A model generated the notes under the pieces. The model did no database searches. It had not been told where the DNA came from and saw only the letters and a program-made list of their open reading frames with translations. Shown here one piece after another: positions 55,301 to 63,970 of a stretch of DNA of 64,000 nt (position 1 is the stretch's first letter; the number at the start of each line of letters is the position of its first letter). The translations under genes and the position numbers were made by a program. Location of the stretch: assembly GCA_020633895.1 (NCBI GenBank), contig JACKCT010000009.1, positions 62,001 to 126,000 of the forward strand. The letters run 5' to 3'. Source of the stretch: Deltaproteobacteria bacterium (GTDB lineage Bacteria > Lernaellota > Lernaellaia > JACKCT01).

Positions 55301-56242
55301 TCAGCGTTCGTCGTGGATGACGTAAGTATCGCGTCGGTCGAATCCCTCATGCTCGAAGCGATGCATCGCGACGCCGTGGGTGAACGCCCGAAATCCCCGC
55401 GCCCGTGTTGCCTGATAGGTCTCGACGCACGCCAGATTCACGCCCGCCGTCATCGTCTTCGCGCCTTTCTCGCCGCCCAGTCGCTCGCACGCCGCTAAAA
55501 GGCCGTCCACCTTGTCCGCCGATCGGGCCACCGCGAATTTGACATAAGCCGCCTGCGTCCCGCTTTCCGATCCGGGACCGGCATGCACCACCGCCATTGC
55601 CTCCGGTCCATCCTTGTCGACGAGCAGCAACGTCTCGCCCGCACCCTGAAGGCGCACCGCCTCGATCTCCCGATCCGCCACCAACCCGGCGAACGCGCCT
55701 TCGGTCAATGCGCGACACGCCGCGAAAAAATCGGCGCGATCCGTGTCGTCGGCCGTCTCGGAAAATCGCCGTGCTTCGGGAGCGTCGACCGACGCGTCGA
55801 TCGGCTTGGTCATCAGCGACGTGAGCAGGCGCGGCCAAAAGTCGTACTTCTGATAGAGGGGGACGTGAGTCGGCGATTGGGAGAAGGTGTAGAGGGACGT
55901 CAGCGCGGGTTCCAGCGACTCCGCCTTTTTCAGGAAGACATCGAGCAGGCGTTGGGCCACGCCCTTGCCCCAATATTCCGGCTGCACGGAGATCGGACCC
56001 AGGCCGACGGTGGCGCCCCAGTGGCGGCCCTGGATCGTGCCGACCACGCCCTCTTCCGTTTCGGCGACGAACGCCAACTCGGGGTAGGCCGCGAATCGGT
56101 AACGCACCATCTGCCCGTCGCCGCCGAACTGCATCGGGTCGGGAAGGCCCAGGAAAGTGCCGAAGCCCCGGCGAAACGCCCGGTCCGCGGCGTCCACGTC
56201 TTCGATGGTCATGGGACGAACGATCAGCGACGGCGATGTCAT
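55301..56242 (-). CDS. GNAT-family N-acetyltransferase
   Basis: 313 aa, two GNAT-like halves. The first half has LIVRPMTIEDVDAADRAFR, AFVAETEEGVVGTIQG, and the acetyl-CoA loop LGPISVQPEYWGKGVAQRLLD (V/I-x-P-x-x-x-G-K-G). The second half (about 165-300) keeps the fold (AMAVVHAGPGSESG, FAVARSADKVDGLL) but lacks a clear CoA loop, so it may shape the acceptor site. Acceptor unknown. GGAG 7 bases upstream of the ATG. Confidence 0.85.
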   Translation of the reverse strand: MTSPSLIVRPMTIEDVDAADRAFRRGFGTFLGLPDPMQFGGDGQMVRYRFAAYPELAFVAETEEGVVGTIQGRHWGATVGLGPISVQPEYWGKGVAQRLLDVFLKKAESLEPALTSLYTFSQSPTHVPLYQKYDFWPRLLTSLMTKPIDASVDAPEARRFSETADDTDRADFFAACRALTEGAFAGLVADREIEAVRLQGAGETLLLVDKDGPEAMAVVHAGPGSESGTQAAYVKFAVARSADKVDGLLAACERLGGEKGAKTMTAGVNLACVETYQATRARGFRAFTHGVAMHRFEHEGFDRRDTYVIHDER

Positions 56243-56311
56243 CTCGCGACTCCCAAAACGGCGGAAGGATTTCCGCGAAGCGGGATTTTACGCGAGACGG
56301 CCTCGGGGGCG

Positions 56312-57394
56312 CTATCGAGGCGTGGGGATGTACCCGATGGCCGTGTCCTTGAGGCTGCCCAGGTAGAGGCGGTCGCCGACCTCTTCCACGCTGGTGACGA
56401 CGCGGAAACCTTTGCCGGTGGGATCCTGAAGGTTGTGCGTGACCTTGCCGTTCACGTCCAACCCGAGAACGAAGCCGTAGTCGGCCGTATCGGGGCGCAC
56501 AAAGTTCGGCAGCCGTGCGACGATCTTGCGCAGGAAGGGGTGGGGAAGCAGCGAATCGAGCAACGAATCGCGCGGCGAGGCGATCCCGACCCAGAAGGTG
56601 TCCTTGCCGTTGCAGGACACGCCGTCGGGGAAGCCGGGCAGGTTGTCGATGAAGATGTCGTGGGTGCCTTTTTTCTCGCCGGTCAGCCAGTAGCGGGTGA
56701 TGCGATATTTCCACGTCTCGTTGACCAGCACGAACGACTCGTCCGGCGAGAGCGCGACACCGTTGGCGAAGTAGAGGTTATCGAGCAGCAGTACGGTCTC
56801 GCCCGTGTCCGGGTGATAGGCCAGGAGGCGGCCCAGGGGGCGATGCTCCAGGGCGTCGTCCTTGTAGATCTTCTGATGATATTTCCACGAGGCGTCGGAA
56901 AAATAGATCGTCCCGTCCGAGGCGATGTCCACGTCGTCGGTAAAGACGAAGGGTTTGCCCCCTTGCTCGGTGGTCAGGACGGTGATCTCGCCGTCGGGAT
57001 TGATCGACAAAAGACCCTTGTAGGCGTCGCAGACGATCAGATTGCCGGCCGCGTCGAAATGCATCCCCAGCGGGCGGCCTTCGGTGTCGGCCAGATCGGT
57101 CATGGACGATCCGTCATGGGCCACCTTCACGATGCGCCCGTCCGCCAGCCCGCCGTAGACAAACCCGTCCGGCCCTTCGGCCACGTCCTCCGGACCCCGC
57201 ATTTGGCCGTCGACCAGGCGCGTCGTCGCCGCGAGCTTGTCGTTGACCGCGTACGGCCCGGCCAGCTCGGGCGCCTCGGGGGGCGTCCAACTTTCCGGAT
57301 CCATATGGATCGGCCAAAGCAACAGGTAGGCCACCAGCAGCAAAATCACAATCGCCAGGTGCGTGAAAACACCGGGCCGACGCACATCACTCAT
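56312..57394 (-). CDS. SMP-30/gluconolactonase/strictosidine synthase-like beta-propeller protein
   Basis: 360 aa. Uncleaved N-terminal membrane helix (about 12-30), then a six-bladed propeller: GPEDVAEGPDGFVYGGLADGRI, GRPLGMHFDAAGNLIVCDAYKGL, FTDDVDIASDGTIYFSDAS, ANGVALSPDESFVLVNETW, LPGFPDGVSCNGKDTFWVG (separate blades). Family members are Ca2+-dependent lactonases/esterases; the propeller here should sit in the periplasm. The ATG at 57394 is chosen because the TM follows at once; longer upstream versions have no signal. Confidence 0.85.
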   Translation of the reverse strand: MSDVRRPGVFTHLAIVILLLVAYLLLWPIHMDPESWTPPEAPELAGPYAVNDKLAATTRLVDGQMRGPEDVAEGPDGFVYGGLADGRIVKVAHDGSSMTDLADTEGRPLGMHFDAAGNLIVCDAYKGLLSINPDGEITVLTTEQGGKPFVFTDDVDIASDGTIYFSDASWKYHQKIYKDDALEHRPLGRLLAYHPDTGETVLLLDNLYFANGVALSPDESFVLVNETWKYRITRYWLTGEKKGTHDIFIDNLPGFPDGVSCNGKDTFWVGIASPRDSLLDSLLPHPFLRKIVARLPNFVRPDTADYGFVLGLDVNGKVTHNLQDPTGKGFRVVTSVEEVGDRLYLGSLKDTAIGYIPTPR

Positions 57395-57489
57395 GAAAAT
57401 ACCCGCACGAAAATTGATGTGCGTCATTTTAGGGACCGCGCGCCCTTGCCGCAACGCTCCCGCGGACGCACAATGTTTATGGAGGAACG

Positions 57490-58203
57490 ATGTTCGGCAG
57501 ATCGACCATCGTCGGGATCTTGATCGCGGGTCTGGGTCTGGCCCTGTTGGCGGTGGGAAACACCGTGTGGGCACAGGAGAACCCCGCCGTCTCGGACTCC
57601 TCGGCAGTTCCCACCGAAACACCGGCCCAGTCCGGCTTCACCCGCTACGCCGTCACCGAGGACGATACCTTGGTCGGCGGCGCCCCGGCGATACTCATGG
57701 GCATGTCGCCCAGCCCGTTCACCTGGTCGTCCTATTACGGCTTTCTCGAATCCGAGGACGGGACGCATCGGGTCAACGTATTCGGCTCGATGCAGTCCTA
57801 CGACTCCATGCATTCCGTCGCCGTCGGTTCGCCCACCGATTTGTTCATGAACGCCATCGAGTACCGCTACACCGGCATCCTGGGCGGCATCATTCGACCG
57901 GTCGGGTCGGTCTACGGCGGAATGCAGCGCGATTGGACGGCGGCGGGGCCGGGTTTCCAGGGCTATGACCCGACCTACAACGGCGTCATCGGAGCGGACG
58001 CGGGGGTGGAGATCGTCTTTCCGGTGGGGCGATACGCCATCGGAGCCGGCGCGCGCGTCGGATACACCTGGCAGAACGACGTGGACCGCGTGCTGGGGGT
58101 CGGCGAGCCCAATTACGGCCCCTACACCCCCAAGGGCATGGATCCCAACGGCATCGACGAGTGGATGACGCGGTTCTATCCGATTGTCGAGCGACGCCGA
58201 TAG
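57490..58203 (+). CDS. Secreted protein of unknown function
   Basis: 237 aa with an N-terminal signal peptide (MFGRSTIVGILIAGLGLALL, cleaved near VWAQE). The mature part is rich in Tyr, Gly and beta-strand-like segments (FTWSSYYGFLESEDG, NVFGSMQSYDSMHSV, VIGADAGVEIVFPVGRYAIG), suggesting a small periplasmic or outer-membrane protein. It does not end in an aromatic residue as a classical barrel would. Divergent from the SMP-30 gene with 95 bp between. Confidence 0.65.
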   Translation: MFGRSTIVGILIAGLGLALLAVGNTVWAQENPAVSDSSAVPTETPAQSGFTRYAVTEDDTLVGGAPAILMGMSPSPFTWSSYYGFLESEDGTHRVNVFGSMQSYDSMHSVAVGSPTDLFMNAIEYRYTGILGGIIRPVGSVYGGMQRDWTAAGPGFQGYDPTYNGVIGADAGVEIVFPVGRYAIGAGARVGYTWQNDVDRVLGVGEPNYGPYTPKGMDPNGIDEWMTRFYPIVERRR

Positions 58204-58640
58204 GCCCTAGGCAAGTCGGAAATCAATTCAAAAATTTCGTGGACGAAAAATAATTTTGAATTCTATTTGAATAATTTTCCGAAATGACCATTCGTCTGAA
58301 ATAGACAGAAATTCGTAGAAAAATCCCAAGAATGCCTGCTAAAATTTTGAACACTTGGTGAAATTTGAGGGCCGACACAGCTCCGCGTTCGGGCTATCTT
58401 TGAGTGAATCCAGGGAGTTTCAGGCCGACTTTGAGTTAAGTTGCGAATTTTCAAGTTGAAAATTCGAGAAAGTGTTCAACGGGACCGGGTTTTGGCGCTC
58501 CCGAATGCCCAATCATCGGCTGCGGATGCGACGGATTTTTTGAATGATGTCAGGGATGATGGCTGACATGTGAATGTGATGTTTCTAACAGTAAAGTCCG
58601 CCGCAGGCTGGTAGGTGAAGAGGAAAGAAGAGTTTTTTGA
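58204..58640. other. AT-rich noncoding island with nested palindromes
   Basis: About 430 bp with clearly lower GC than anything else in the window and no credible ORF. TTGAACACTT (58347-58356) and AAGTGTTCAA (58470-58479) form a perfect inverted repeat 113 bp apart. Inside it, CGAATTTTCAA-G-TTGAAAATTCG (58444-58466) is a perfect 23-bp palindrome. Possible structured RNA, protein-binding site or remnant of a mobile element; no identity recognised. Confidence 0.5.
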
Positions 58641-58765
58641 ATGACGGGCGCGCCGTTTTTTGGTGCGGAACCACCGGGCGAAAATGGTTGTCAGTCATTC
58701 AAAATCGACGAGCCGAAAGGCCGAGGGACGCCGAGCCGGGCGCGGGACGCGAGGGGGACAAATCC

Positions 58766-59227
58766 ATGCTGGCCAAGAGTTTTGAATCGCCGACCTATGT
58801 CTTCGCCATTGACCGGGACGACATGATCCAGGACGTGGGCGAGAGCTGGGCGGATTTCGTGCGGTGCTTCTTCGCGTCGGACGAGTCGCCGGACCTGGTG
58901 GCCGGAACCTCCCTCTGGGATTACATGACGGAGCCGGCCGCGCGTCGCGCCTGCCACCGGGCGATCGAAAGAGCGCGGCAGCAGCGTTGCGCCTTGAGCA
59001 TGGACTTCCACTGCGACGCGCCGGATATTTGCCGGCGAATGCGTGTCGAACTGGTCGCGGGATCGGACGGGGATGTCTATTTCGTGTCCCGCGCGTTCGA
59101 CGACGAAGGCACGCAAGGCCTGCGCCGCCCGGACCAGTGCCGATGGCGCGAAGAGTTTCGCGACGACGCCCCCTGCGGCTGGTGTCACCTGGTTGTGCGG
59201 GAAATCGACGCCGACGCCGTCAACTAG
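58766..59227 (+). CDS. PAS-like sensory domain protein
   Basis: 153 aa stand-alone protein. YVFAIDRDDMIQDVGESWADF, VAGTSLWDYMTEPAARRACHRAIERA (two parts) and FHCDAPDICRRMRVEL follow the usual PAS secondary-structure order. The C terminus carries CGWCHLVV, a CxxC pair that could bind metal. ATG at 58766 after GAGGGG. No output domain, so it probably senses or scaffolds. Lies after the AT-rich island and convergent with gyrA. Confidence 0.6.
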   Translation: MLAKSFESPTYVFAIDRDDMIQDVGESWADFVRCFFASDESPDLVAGTSLWDYMTEPAARRACHRAIERARQQRCALSMDFHCDAPDICRRMRVELVAGSDGDVYFVSRAFDDEGTQGLRRPDQCRWREEFRDDAPCGWCHLVVREIDADAVN

Positions 59228-59331
59228 CCTCAACCTGATTCCCTGAAACGACATTCGCCCGGAGCCGCACTGCCGGCCCACCCGGCCGTTGCAGCCGGGC
59301 TTCACATCACGGAAAAACTTTCGATCGATGA

Positions 59332-61905
59332 TTAGTTGACGGTGCCGTCGGGATCGTCGTCGGAATCGTCGGTTGGTTCGTCCGCGTCGTCGAGGTCGTC
59401 GGATGTCATGGGATGGGCCGATTCGCCGTTCGAGCCGCTCTCGGCGTCGCCCTCATCGTCTTCATCCTCGTCGTCCTCGTCCTTGGCCTCAGGCAATCGG
59501 GAGACGGACACGACGCGGTCGTCGTTGGTCAGGTCGAACATGCGCACGCCCTGGGTATTGCGGCCCATGACGCGCATCTGGTCGACGCCCATGCGGATGA
59601 TCTTGCCCTGCTCGGTGATCATCATGAGCTGCTCGACGTCGTCCACCTGCATGAAGCCGATGACGCCGCCGTTGCGGTCGGTGGTCTTGATCGTGATGAT
59701 GCCCGACCCGCCCCGCGATTGGAGGCGGTAGTCCTCCATGTCGGTGCGCTTGCCGAAGCCCTTGTCGCAGACGGTGAGAATCGGATTGTCCGTCTCGGCC
59801 ACGAAGGCGTCCACCACCTCGTCGTCGCCCTTGAGCGAGATGCCCTTCACGCCGCGCGCCGTGCGTCCCATGCCGCGCACGTCCGATTCGTGGAAGCGGA
59901 TGGACATGCCGTCACGGGTGGCGATGAAGATCTCCTGATCGCCGTTGGACAGGCCGGCGTAGACCAGATCGTCGCCCTCCAGAATATCCAGCGCGATGAT
60001 GCCCGCGGACCGGATGTTGGAGAACGCCATCAGATCCGTCTTTTTGATGATGCCCTTGCGGGTGATCATCACGACGTAGAGGCCTTCCTCGAACTCGCGC
60101 ACGGGCAGGACGGTCACGACCTTCTCGTTGCTGGCCGACAGTTGCAGCAGGTTGACAATCGCCTTGCCCTTGGCGGTCCTCCCGGCTTGGGGGATCTGGT
60201 AGACCTTGAGCCAGTAGAGCTTGCCGTGGTCGGTGAAGACCAGGAAATAGTCGTGCGTCGAGGAGACGTAAAGCTGCTCGACGAAATCCTCGTCCTTGGT
60301 CTGCATGCCCATCACGCCCTTGCCGCCGCGTCGCTGGGCGCGATATTCGGTCAGGGGATTGCGTTTGATGTATCCCTGGTGGCTGATGGTGACGACCATG
60401 TCCTCTTCGGCGATCAGATCCTCGTCGGTGAACTCGCCCAGGTCGTCCACGATCTGCGTGCGCCGCGCGTCGGCGTAGCGCTCGCGCATCTGCTTGAACT
60501 CGTCGACGATGATCTCCATGAGCAGCACCGGATTTTCCAGCACCCGCGTCAGGTATTCGATGAGCTTTTGCAACTCGTCGTATTCGGCCTGGATCTTTTC
60601 CCGCTCAAGGCCGGTCAGGCGCGCCAGCCGCATGTCCAGAATCGCCTGGGATTGGCGGTCGGAGAGGGTGAACTCGGCCATCATCGACAGCTTGGCTTCT
60701 TCCTGCGTTCGGGAGCCGCGGATGATGGTGATGATGCGGTCGATGTTGTCCAGGGCGGTGATCAGGCCTTCCAGGATGTGGGCGCGGGCTTCGGCCTGGG
60801 CGCGTTCGAAGATGCACCGCTTGGTCACGACGTCCCGGCGGAAGTCGACGAACTCGGACAGGATTTCCTTGAGGGTCAAAACCTTGGGCTGGCCGTCGAC
60901 CAGGGCCAGATTGATGACACCGAAGGTGGTCGAGCAGTTGGTCAGCTTGTAGAGCAGGTTCATGACCACCGACGAGACGGCGTCGCGCTTGAGCTCCACG
61001 ACGACGCGCATGCCGTCCCGGTCCGACTCGTCGCGCAGGTCGGAAATGCCCTCGATGCGCTTTTCCCGGACGCGCTCGGCGATTTCCTCGAGCAGGCGGG
61101 CCTTGTTGACCTGATACGGGATCTCGGTGATGACGATGGTTTCCCGCTCGGTCTTGGGGTGCGTTTCGATCTCCATCTTGGCGCGCACGCGCACCCGGCC
61201 CCGGCCGGTGGTGTAGGCCTCGTAGATGCCCTGACGGCCGTAGATGAACCCGCCGGTGGGGAAGTCGGGCCCGGGGATGAACTTCATCAGGTCCAAAACC
61301 GTCAGATCCGGGTCGGCGCATAGGGCGATCAGGCCGTCGAGCAGTTCGCCCAAATTGTGCGGAGGCACCTTCGTCGCCATGCCGACCGCGATGCCCTCCG
61401 AGCCGTTCATCAGCAGCATCGGCACCTTGGTGGGCAGGGCGAGCGGTTCGAGTTCCTTTTCGTCGTAGTTGGGCTTCCAGTCGACCGTGTCCTTGTCGAT
61501 GTCGCCCAGGACGTCCGCCGCGATGCGCGCCAGGCGGGCTTCGGTGTATCGCATGGCCGCCGGGCGGTCGCCGTCCACCGAGCCGAAGTTGCCCTGGCCG
61601 TCGACCAGGAGGTAGCGCATGGAGAAGGGCTGGGCCAGGCGGGCGAGGGCCTCGTAAATCGCCGCGTCGCCATGGGGATGCAGACGTCCCATCACGTCAC
61701 CGACGATGCGGGAGGATTTGACGAACGGGCGGTTGTGGTGCAGCCCCGTGTTGAACATCGTGTACAAAATCCGCCGATGCACCGGTTTGAGGCCGTCGCG
61801 GACGTCCGGCAGGGCGCGTCCGACGATGACGCTCATCGCGTAGTCCAGGTAACTTGCGCGGATCTCGTCTTCGATATTCGTGCTGTAGTTCGTCAGGTCG
61901 TTCAT
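59332..61905 (-). CDS. gyrA: DNA gyrase subunit A
   Basis: 857 aa. [20 protein letters not shown], the catalytic Tyr in [15 protein letters not shown], the quinolone-region helix [17 protein letters not shown] and the GyrA-box [14 protein letters not shown] (which separates gyrase from topoisomerase IV) are all present, and the C-terminal pinwheel is complete. The last 55 residues are an acidic tail. The start at 61905 is fixed by a promoter (TTGACC-N17-TAACAT) located at 61949-61977, which overlaps the alternative in-frame TTG. Position 83 (E. coli numbering) is Ala and 87 is Glu. gyrB and dnaA are not adjacent. Confidence 0.97.
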   Translation of the reverse strand: MNDLTNYSTNIEDEIRASYLDYAMSVIVGRALPDVRDGLKPVHRRILYTMFNTGLHHNRPFVKSSRIVGDVMGRLHPHGDAAIYEALARLAQPFSMRYLLVDGQGNFGSVDGDRPAAMRYTEARLARIAADVLGDIDKDTVDWKPNYDEKELEPLALPTKVPMLLMNGSEGIAVGMATKVPPHNLGELLDGLIALCADPDLTVLDLMKFIPGPDFPTGGFIYGRQGIYEAYTTGRGRVRVRAKMEIETHPKTERETIVITEIPYQVNKARLLEEIAERVREKRIEGISDLRDESDRDGMRVVVELKRDAVSSVVMNLLYKLTNCSTTFGVINLALVDGQPKVLTLKEILSEFVDFRRDVVTKRCIFERAQAEARAHILEGLITALDNIDRIITIIRGSRTQEEAKLSMMAEFTLSDRQSQAILDMRLARLTGLEREKIQAEYDELQKLIEYLTRVLENPVLLMEIIVDEFKQMRERYADARRTQIVDDLGEFTDEDLIAEEDMVVTISHQGYIKRNPLTEYRAQRRGGKGVMGMQTKDEDFVEQLYVSSTHDYFLVFTDHGKLYWLKVYQIPQAGRTAKGKAIVNLLQLSASNEKVVTVLPVREFEEGLYVVMITRKGIIKKTDLMAFSNIRSAGIIALDILEGDDLVYAGLSNGDQEIFIATRDGMSIRFHESDVRGMGRTARGVKGISLKGDDEVVDAFVAETDNPILTVCDKGFGKRTDMEDYRLQSRGGSGIITIKTTDRNGGVIGFMQVDDVEQLMMITEQGKIIRMGVDQMRVMGRNTQGVRMFDLTNDDRVVSVSRLPEAKDEDDEDEDDEGDAESGSNGESAHPMTSDDLDDADEPTDDSDDDPDGTVN

Positions 61906-61948
61906 GGTGCGAATTCGGCCGCCTTGCGGGGAGAAATTTGAAGGCCGT

Positions 61949-61977
61949 ATGTTAGTTTTTTCCGCCGTTTCGGTCAA
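61949..61977 (-). promoter_or_regulatory. gyrA promoter
   Basis: On the minus strand TTGACC (61972-61977), 17-bp spacer, TAACAT (61949-61954), about 45 bp before the gyrA ATG. This rules out the longer gyrA reading frame. Confidence 0.6.
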
Positions 61978-62018
61978 TGAAACGCCAATCGGCGACCGTG
62001 GGTGAGATACTAGATATG

Positions 62019-62046
62019 GTGGATAGGGCTCCGGATATTATCCACA
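62019..62046 (+). promoter_or_regulatory. Perfect DnaA box within an inverted repeat upstream of gyrA
   Basis: TTATCCACA (62038-62046) matches the E. coli consensus exactly. An inverted GTGGATA (62019-62025) pairs with its TATCCAC, giving a weaker second box in the opposite direction. An A/T-rich tract (TGAAATTTTTTTCA) lies about 10 bp away. Confidence 0.4.
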
Positions 62047-62152
62047 TCTGGTAGGCGCTTGTGAAATTTTTTTCAAATGACGCAACAGGGCGAAATCACG
62101 CCGGAATCGGGGGGAATCGAGGGTCGGGCACGGCGGGAGGCGTCGATTTTCC

Positions 62153-62182
62153 TTGCGTTGGAGGGGGTGGGATTGCTAGTGT
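62153..62182 (+). promoter_or_regulatory. Putative promoter of the 60-aa ORF
   Basis: TTGCGT, 18-bp spacer, TAGTGT, 54 bp before the ATG at 62236. Same pattern as the rpsF and pgsB promoters. Confidence 0.4.
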
Positions 62183-62235
62183 ACGCCCATTGCTCACCAC
62201 CGCTGTTTGACCGCGCGAAGCCAAAGGAATGGGAA

Positions 62236-62418
62236 ATGCGTTTTTCTTCCCGCCGAGCGTCTCGCATTCGCCGCCGATTCGGGACCAATCCCGCGTCGCA
62301 CAAACCGGCCCGCCGCCCCCGTCAGGGCTGCCCGCGCATCCAGACCGGTCCACTGACCGCCTCGCCCAAGGACAAAGTCGACCGGGACGACCACGACGAC
62401 GACACCTCCGGGCACTAG
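62236..62418 (+). CDS. Small basic protein, 60 aa
   Basis: ATG with AAAGGAA about 9 bases upstream and a promoter-like pair at 62153-62182. The first 45 residues are Arg/Ser-rich (MRFSSRRASRIRRRFGTN, RRPRQGCPRIQTG) and the end is acidic (DRDDHDDDTSGH). It could be a nucleic-acid-associated small protein, or a chance ORF. No homologue recognised. Confidence 0.4.
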   Translation: MRFSSRRASRIRRRFGTNPASHKPARRPRQGCPRIQTGPLTASPKDKVDRDDHDDDTSGH

Positions 62419-62484
62419 GCGCCGCCGCGCCGACGAATTTTCGAAAAACTTGAACCGCCCTTGATGGCGATATCAGATGGCGAT

Positions 62485-62522
62485 GTCATCCCGAACGTCG
62501 TGAGGGATCTCTCGCACGTTGT
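62485..62522 (+). repeat. Repeat C, copy 2
   Basis: TGTCATCCCGAACGTCGTGA then GGGATCTCTCGCACGTTGT, aligned with copy 1 at 43141-43180. Confidence 0.75.
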
Positions 62523-62541
62523 GGTGAAACGGCGGCGACCG

Positions 62542-62717
62542 ATCAGAGCCGCGAACGGTAGTGAGCGGTTGGGTTGGACCAAGAATGGGCGATTGTCATC
62601 ACCTACATCGCACTTGCAGAACCGGGACGGACCAACCCGCTCCCTGACGGTCGCGGCTCTGAAGGATTGAAAGCGTCGTCCGAGGCCGAACCCCGCGCTG
62701 CCGCGTGGGGCTCTGAA
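62542..62717. repeat. REP-A triple cluster
   Basis: A forward copy at 62542-62578 (CCGC/GCGG), a reverse copy at 62632-62672 (CCGC/GCGG) and a reverse short copy at 62688-62717 (CCCC/GGGG). The first two form an inverted pair. Confidence 0.85.
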
Positions 62718-62749
62718 TGGACCGGATGCTGAAAGGCTCGTATGTGGGA

Positions 62750-63970
62750 TCAGCCGCCGGCGGCCGCGTCGCGGGGCGGCGGGTTCTGGGCCAGACCGAT
62801 GCCGCGAGATCCGCCGGTGAGTTCGGCGAGCGGGTCGGTCTGGGCGAACGCCATGAGGAACAGGTCGAAGGTCACTTGGATGACCGACGGCGAGTATTCC
62901 GAATACCCCAGATACTCGGAGATGCCCCAGAGGTTCAGGTCGAAGTTCTGGTTGACGACCGGGTTCATCTCGATGATCGGCGCCTTGGTGAACGTGTTGT
63001 AGTCGTACGCCCCGGCGACACCCACCGACATCTCGTGCAGGATCGGGTCGCCCACCAGATTGCCGCCGTAGTAGAGCAGCAGCACGTTGCGCCCGGCCTG
63101 ATTGGTCATCAGGGCCGCCGGGCTGTTCACGCCGCCGATGTACGGATCCGGGTTGACCTCGTCCGCGCCTTCCCAGAACTGGGTGGGGCCCATGATGTAA
63201 AAGACGTTGTTCCCATCGTCCTTGGAGTTGTTGCCCAGGTGGTCGCGCTTGGTCCAATGGATACCGTCGGGGCTGTCGGCGTATCCGATCAGGCGCCCGG
63301 CGAACTGGCCGGTGCTGGTTTCGGTGACTTCGCCGCCCGAGTAGTACATGCGGAAAAGGTGGTTGTGATAGATCACGCTCGGCGCGCCGACGAAGCCGCG
63401 TTCCCACTTCTGGTCGGCGACCATCACCGGGCCGTCGTCCTTTTCCCAGGTCTCGCCGCCGTCATGGCTGATCGCCCGTCCGATGCCCGCGGCCACGCCG
63501 CCCGCGTACCACATCACCAGCGAGTTGTCCTCGCGTTGGAGAATCGTGGGCGCGCCGACGAACTCGCCTTCCCAGTCCTGCGTGGGGTAGAGAACGGGCA
63601 GGCCGTCGTATTCGATCTCGTAGTCGAACGCGTTGCGTCCCTTGGCGACCAGGATTTCGCTGTGCGTGGCGTAGTCCAAGCCGTCTTCCCGGGCCTCGAC
63701 CACGCGCCGCTCGAAGTAGATCCAATGATGTCCCAGCGCCTTGATCAGGCACGGCTCCAGATACACCTCGCCCTCGGGCGCCAACAGGGCCAGCACGCCG
63801 TCGCCCAGGTCCAGCTTGGCCCACGGTTTGGTGCCCGACACGGGCCACGCGGTGGTGCCGCCGATGATGTCGCCCTGCGTTCCGCAGGCGATGTGGGTGG
63901 CGGCGGCGAAGGCGGTCACCAACGCGGTGATCGTCCAGATTGCGATCTTGGCGTAGGACTTGGCGCGCAT
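62750..63970 (-). CDS. Lipoprotein with five-bladed beta-propeller (GH43/levanase-like fold)
   Basis: 406 aa. Signal peptide with lipobox THIAC. The mature protein has repeated propeller strands with Asp-box-like elements: GAPTILQREDNSLVMWYAGG, GRAISHDGGETWEKDDG, GAPSVIYHNHLFRMYYSGG, GYADSPDGIHWTKRD, MGPTQFWEGADEVNPD. Such repeats are typical of GH43/GH32/GH68-like enzymes and of glycan-binding proteins; a catalytic Asp/Glu triad cannot be assigned by eye. The start ATG overlaps the stop of an upstream gene (TGATG), so it belongs to an operon entering from beyond the window. Confidence 0.72.
   Translation of the reverse strand: MRAKSYAKIAIWTITALVTAFAAATHIACGTQGDIIGGTTAWPVSGTKPWAKLDLGDGVLALLAPEGEVYLEPCLIKALGHHWIYFERRVVEAREDGLDYATHSEILVAKGRNAFDYEIEYDGLPVLYPTQDWEGEFVGAPTILQREDNSLVMWYAGGVAAGIGRAISHDGGETWEKDDGPVMVADQKWERGFVGAPSVIYHNHLFRMYYSGGEVTETSTGQFAGRLIGYADSPDGIHWTKRDHLGNNSKDDGNNVFYIMGPTQFWEGADEVNPDPYIGGVNSPAALMTNQAGRNVLLLYYGGNLVGDPILHEMSVGVAGAYDYNTFTKAPIIEMNPVVNQNFDLNLWGISEYLGYSEYSPSVIQVTFDLFLMAFAQTDPLAELTGGSRGIGLAQNPPPRDAAAGG

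Noticed and set aside
57423-57813. Minus-strand extension of the SMP-30 gene up to 57622 and other antisense frames
   Set aside because: The membrane helix follows directly after the ATG at 57394. The longer frame runs into the divergent secreted-protein gene.
59413-61323. 636-codon plus-strand frame antisense to gyrA
   Set aside because: Shadow frame rich in Asp, His, Val and Leu without motifs. gyrA is certain.
61906-61977. Longer gyrA start at a TTG (24 extra residues)
   Set aside because: The extension covers a good promoter (TTGACC-N17-TAACAT) and is not family-like.
61906-62235. Origin of replication
   Set aside because: Only one perfect and one poor DnaA box, and no dnaA/dnaN/gyrB nearby.
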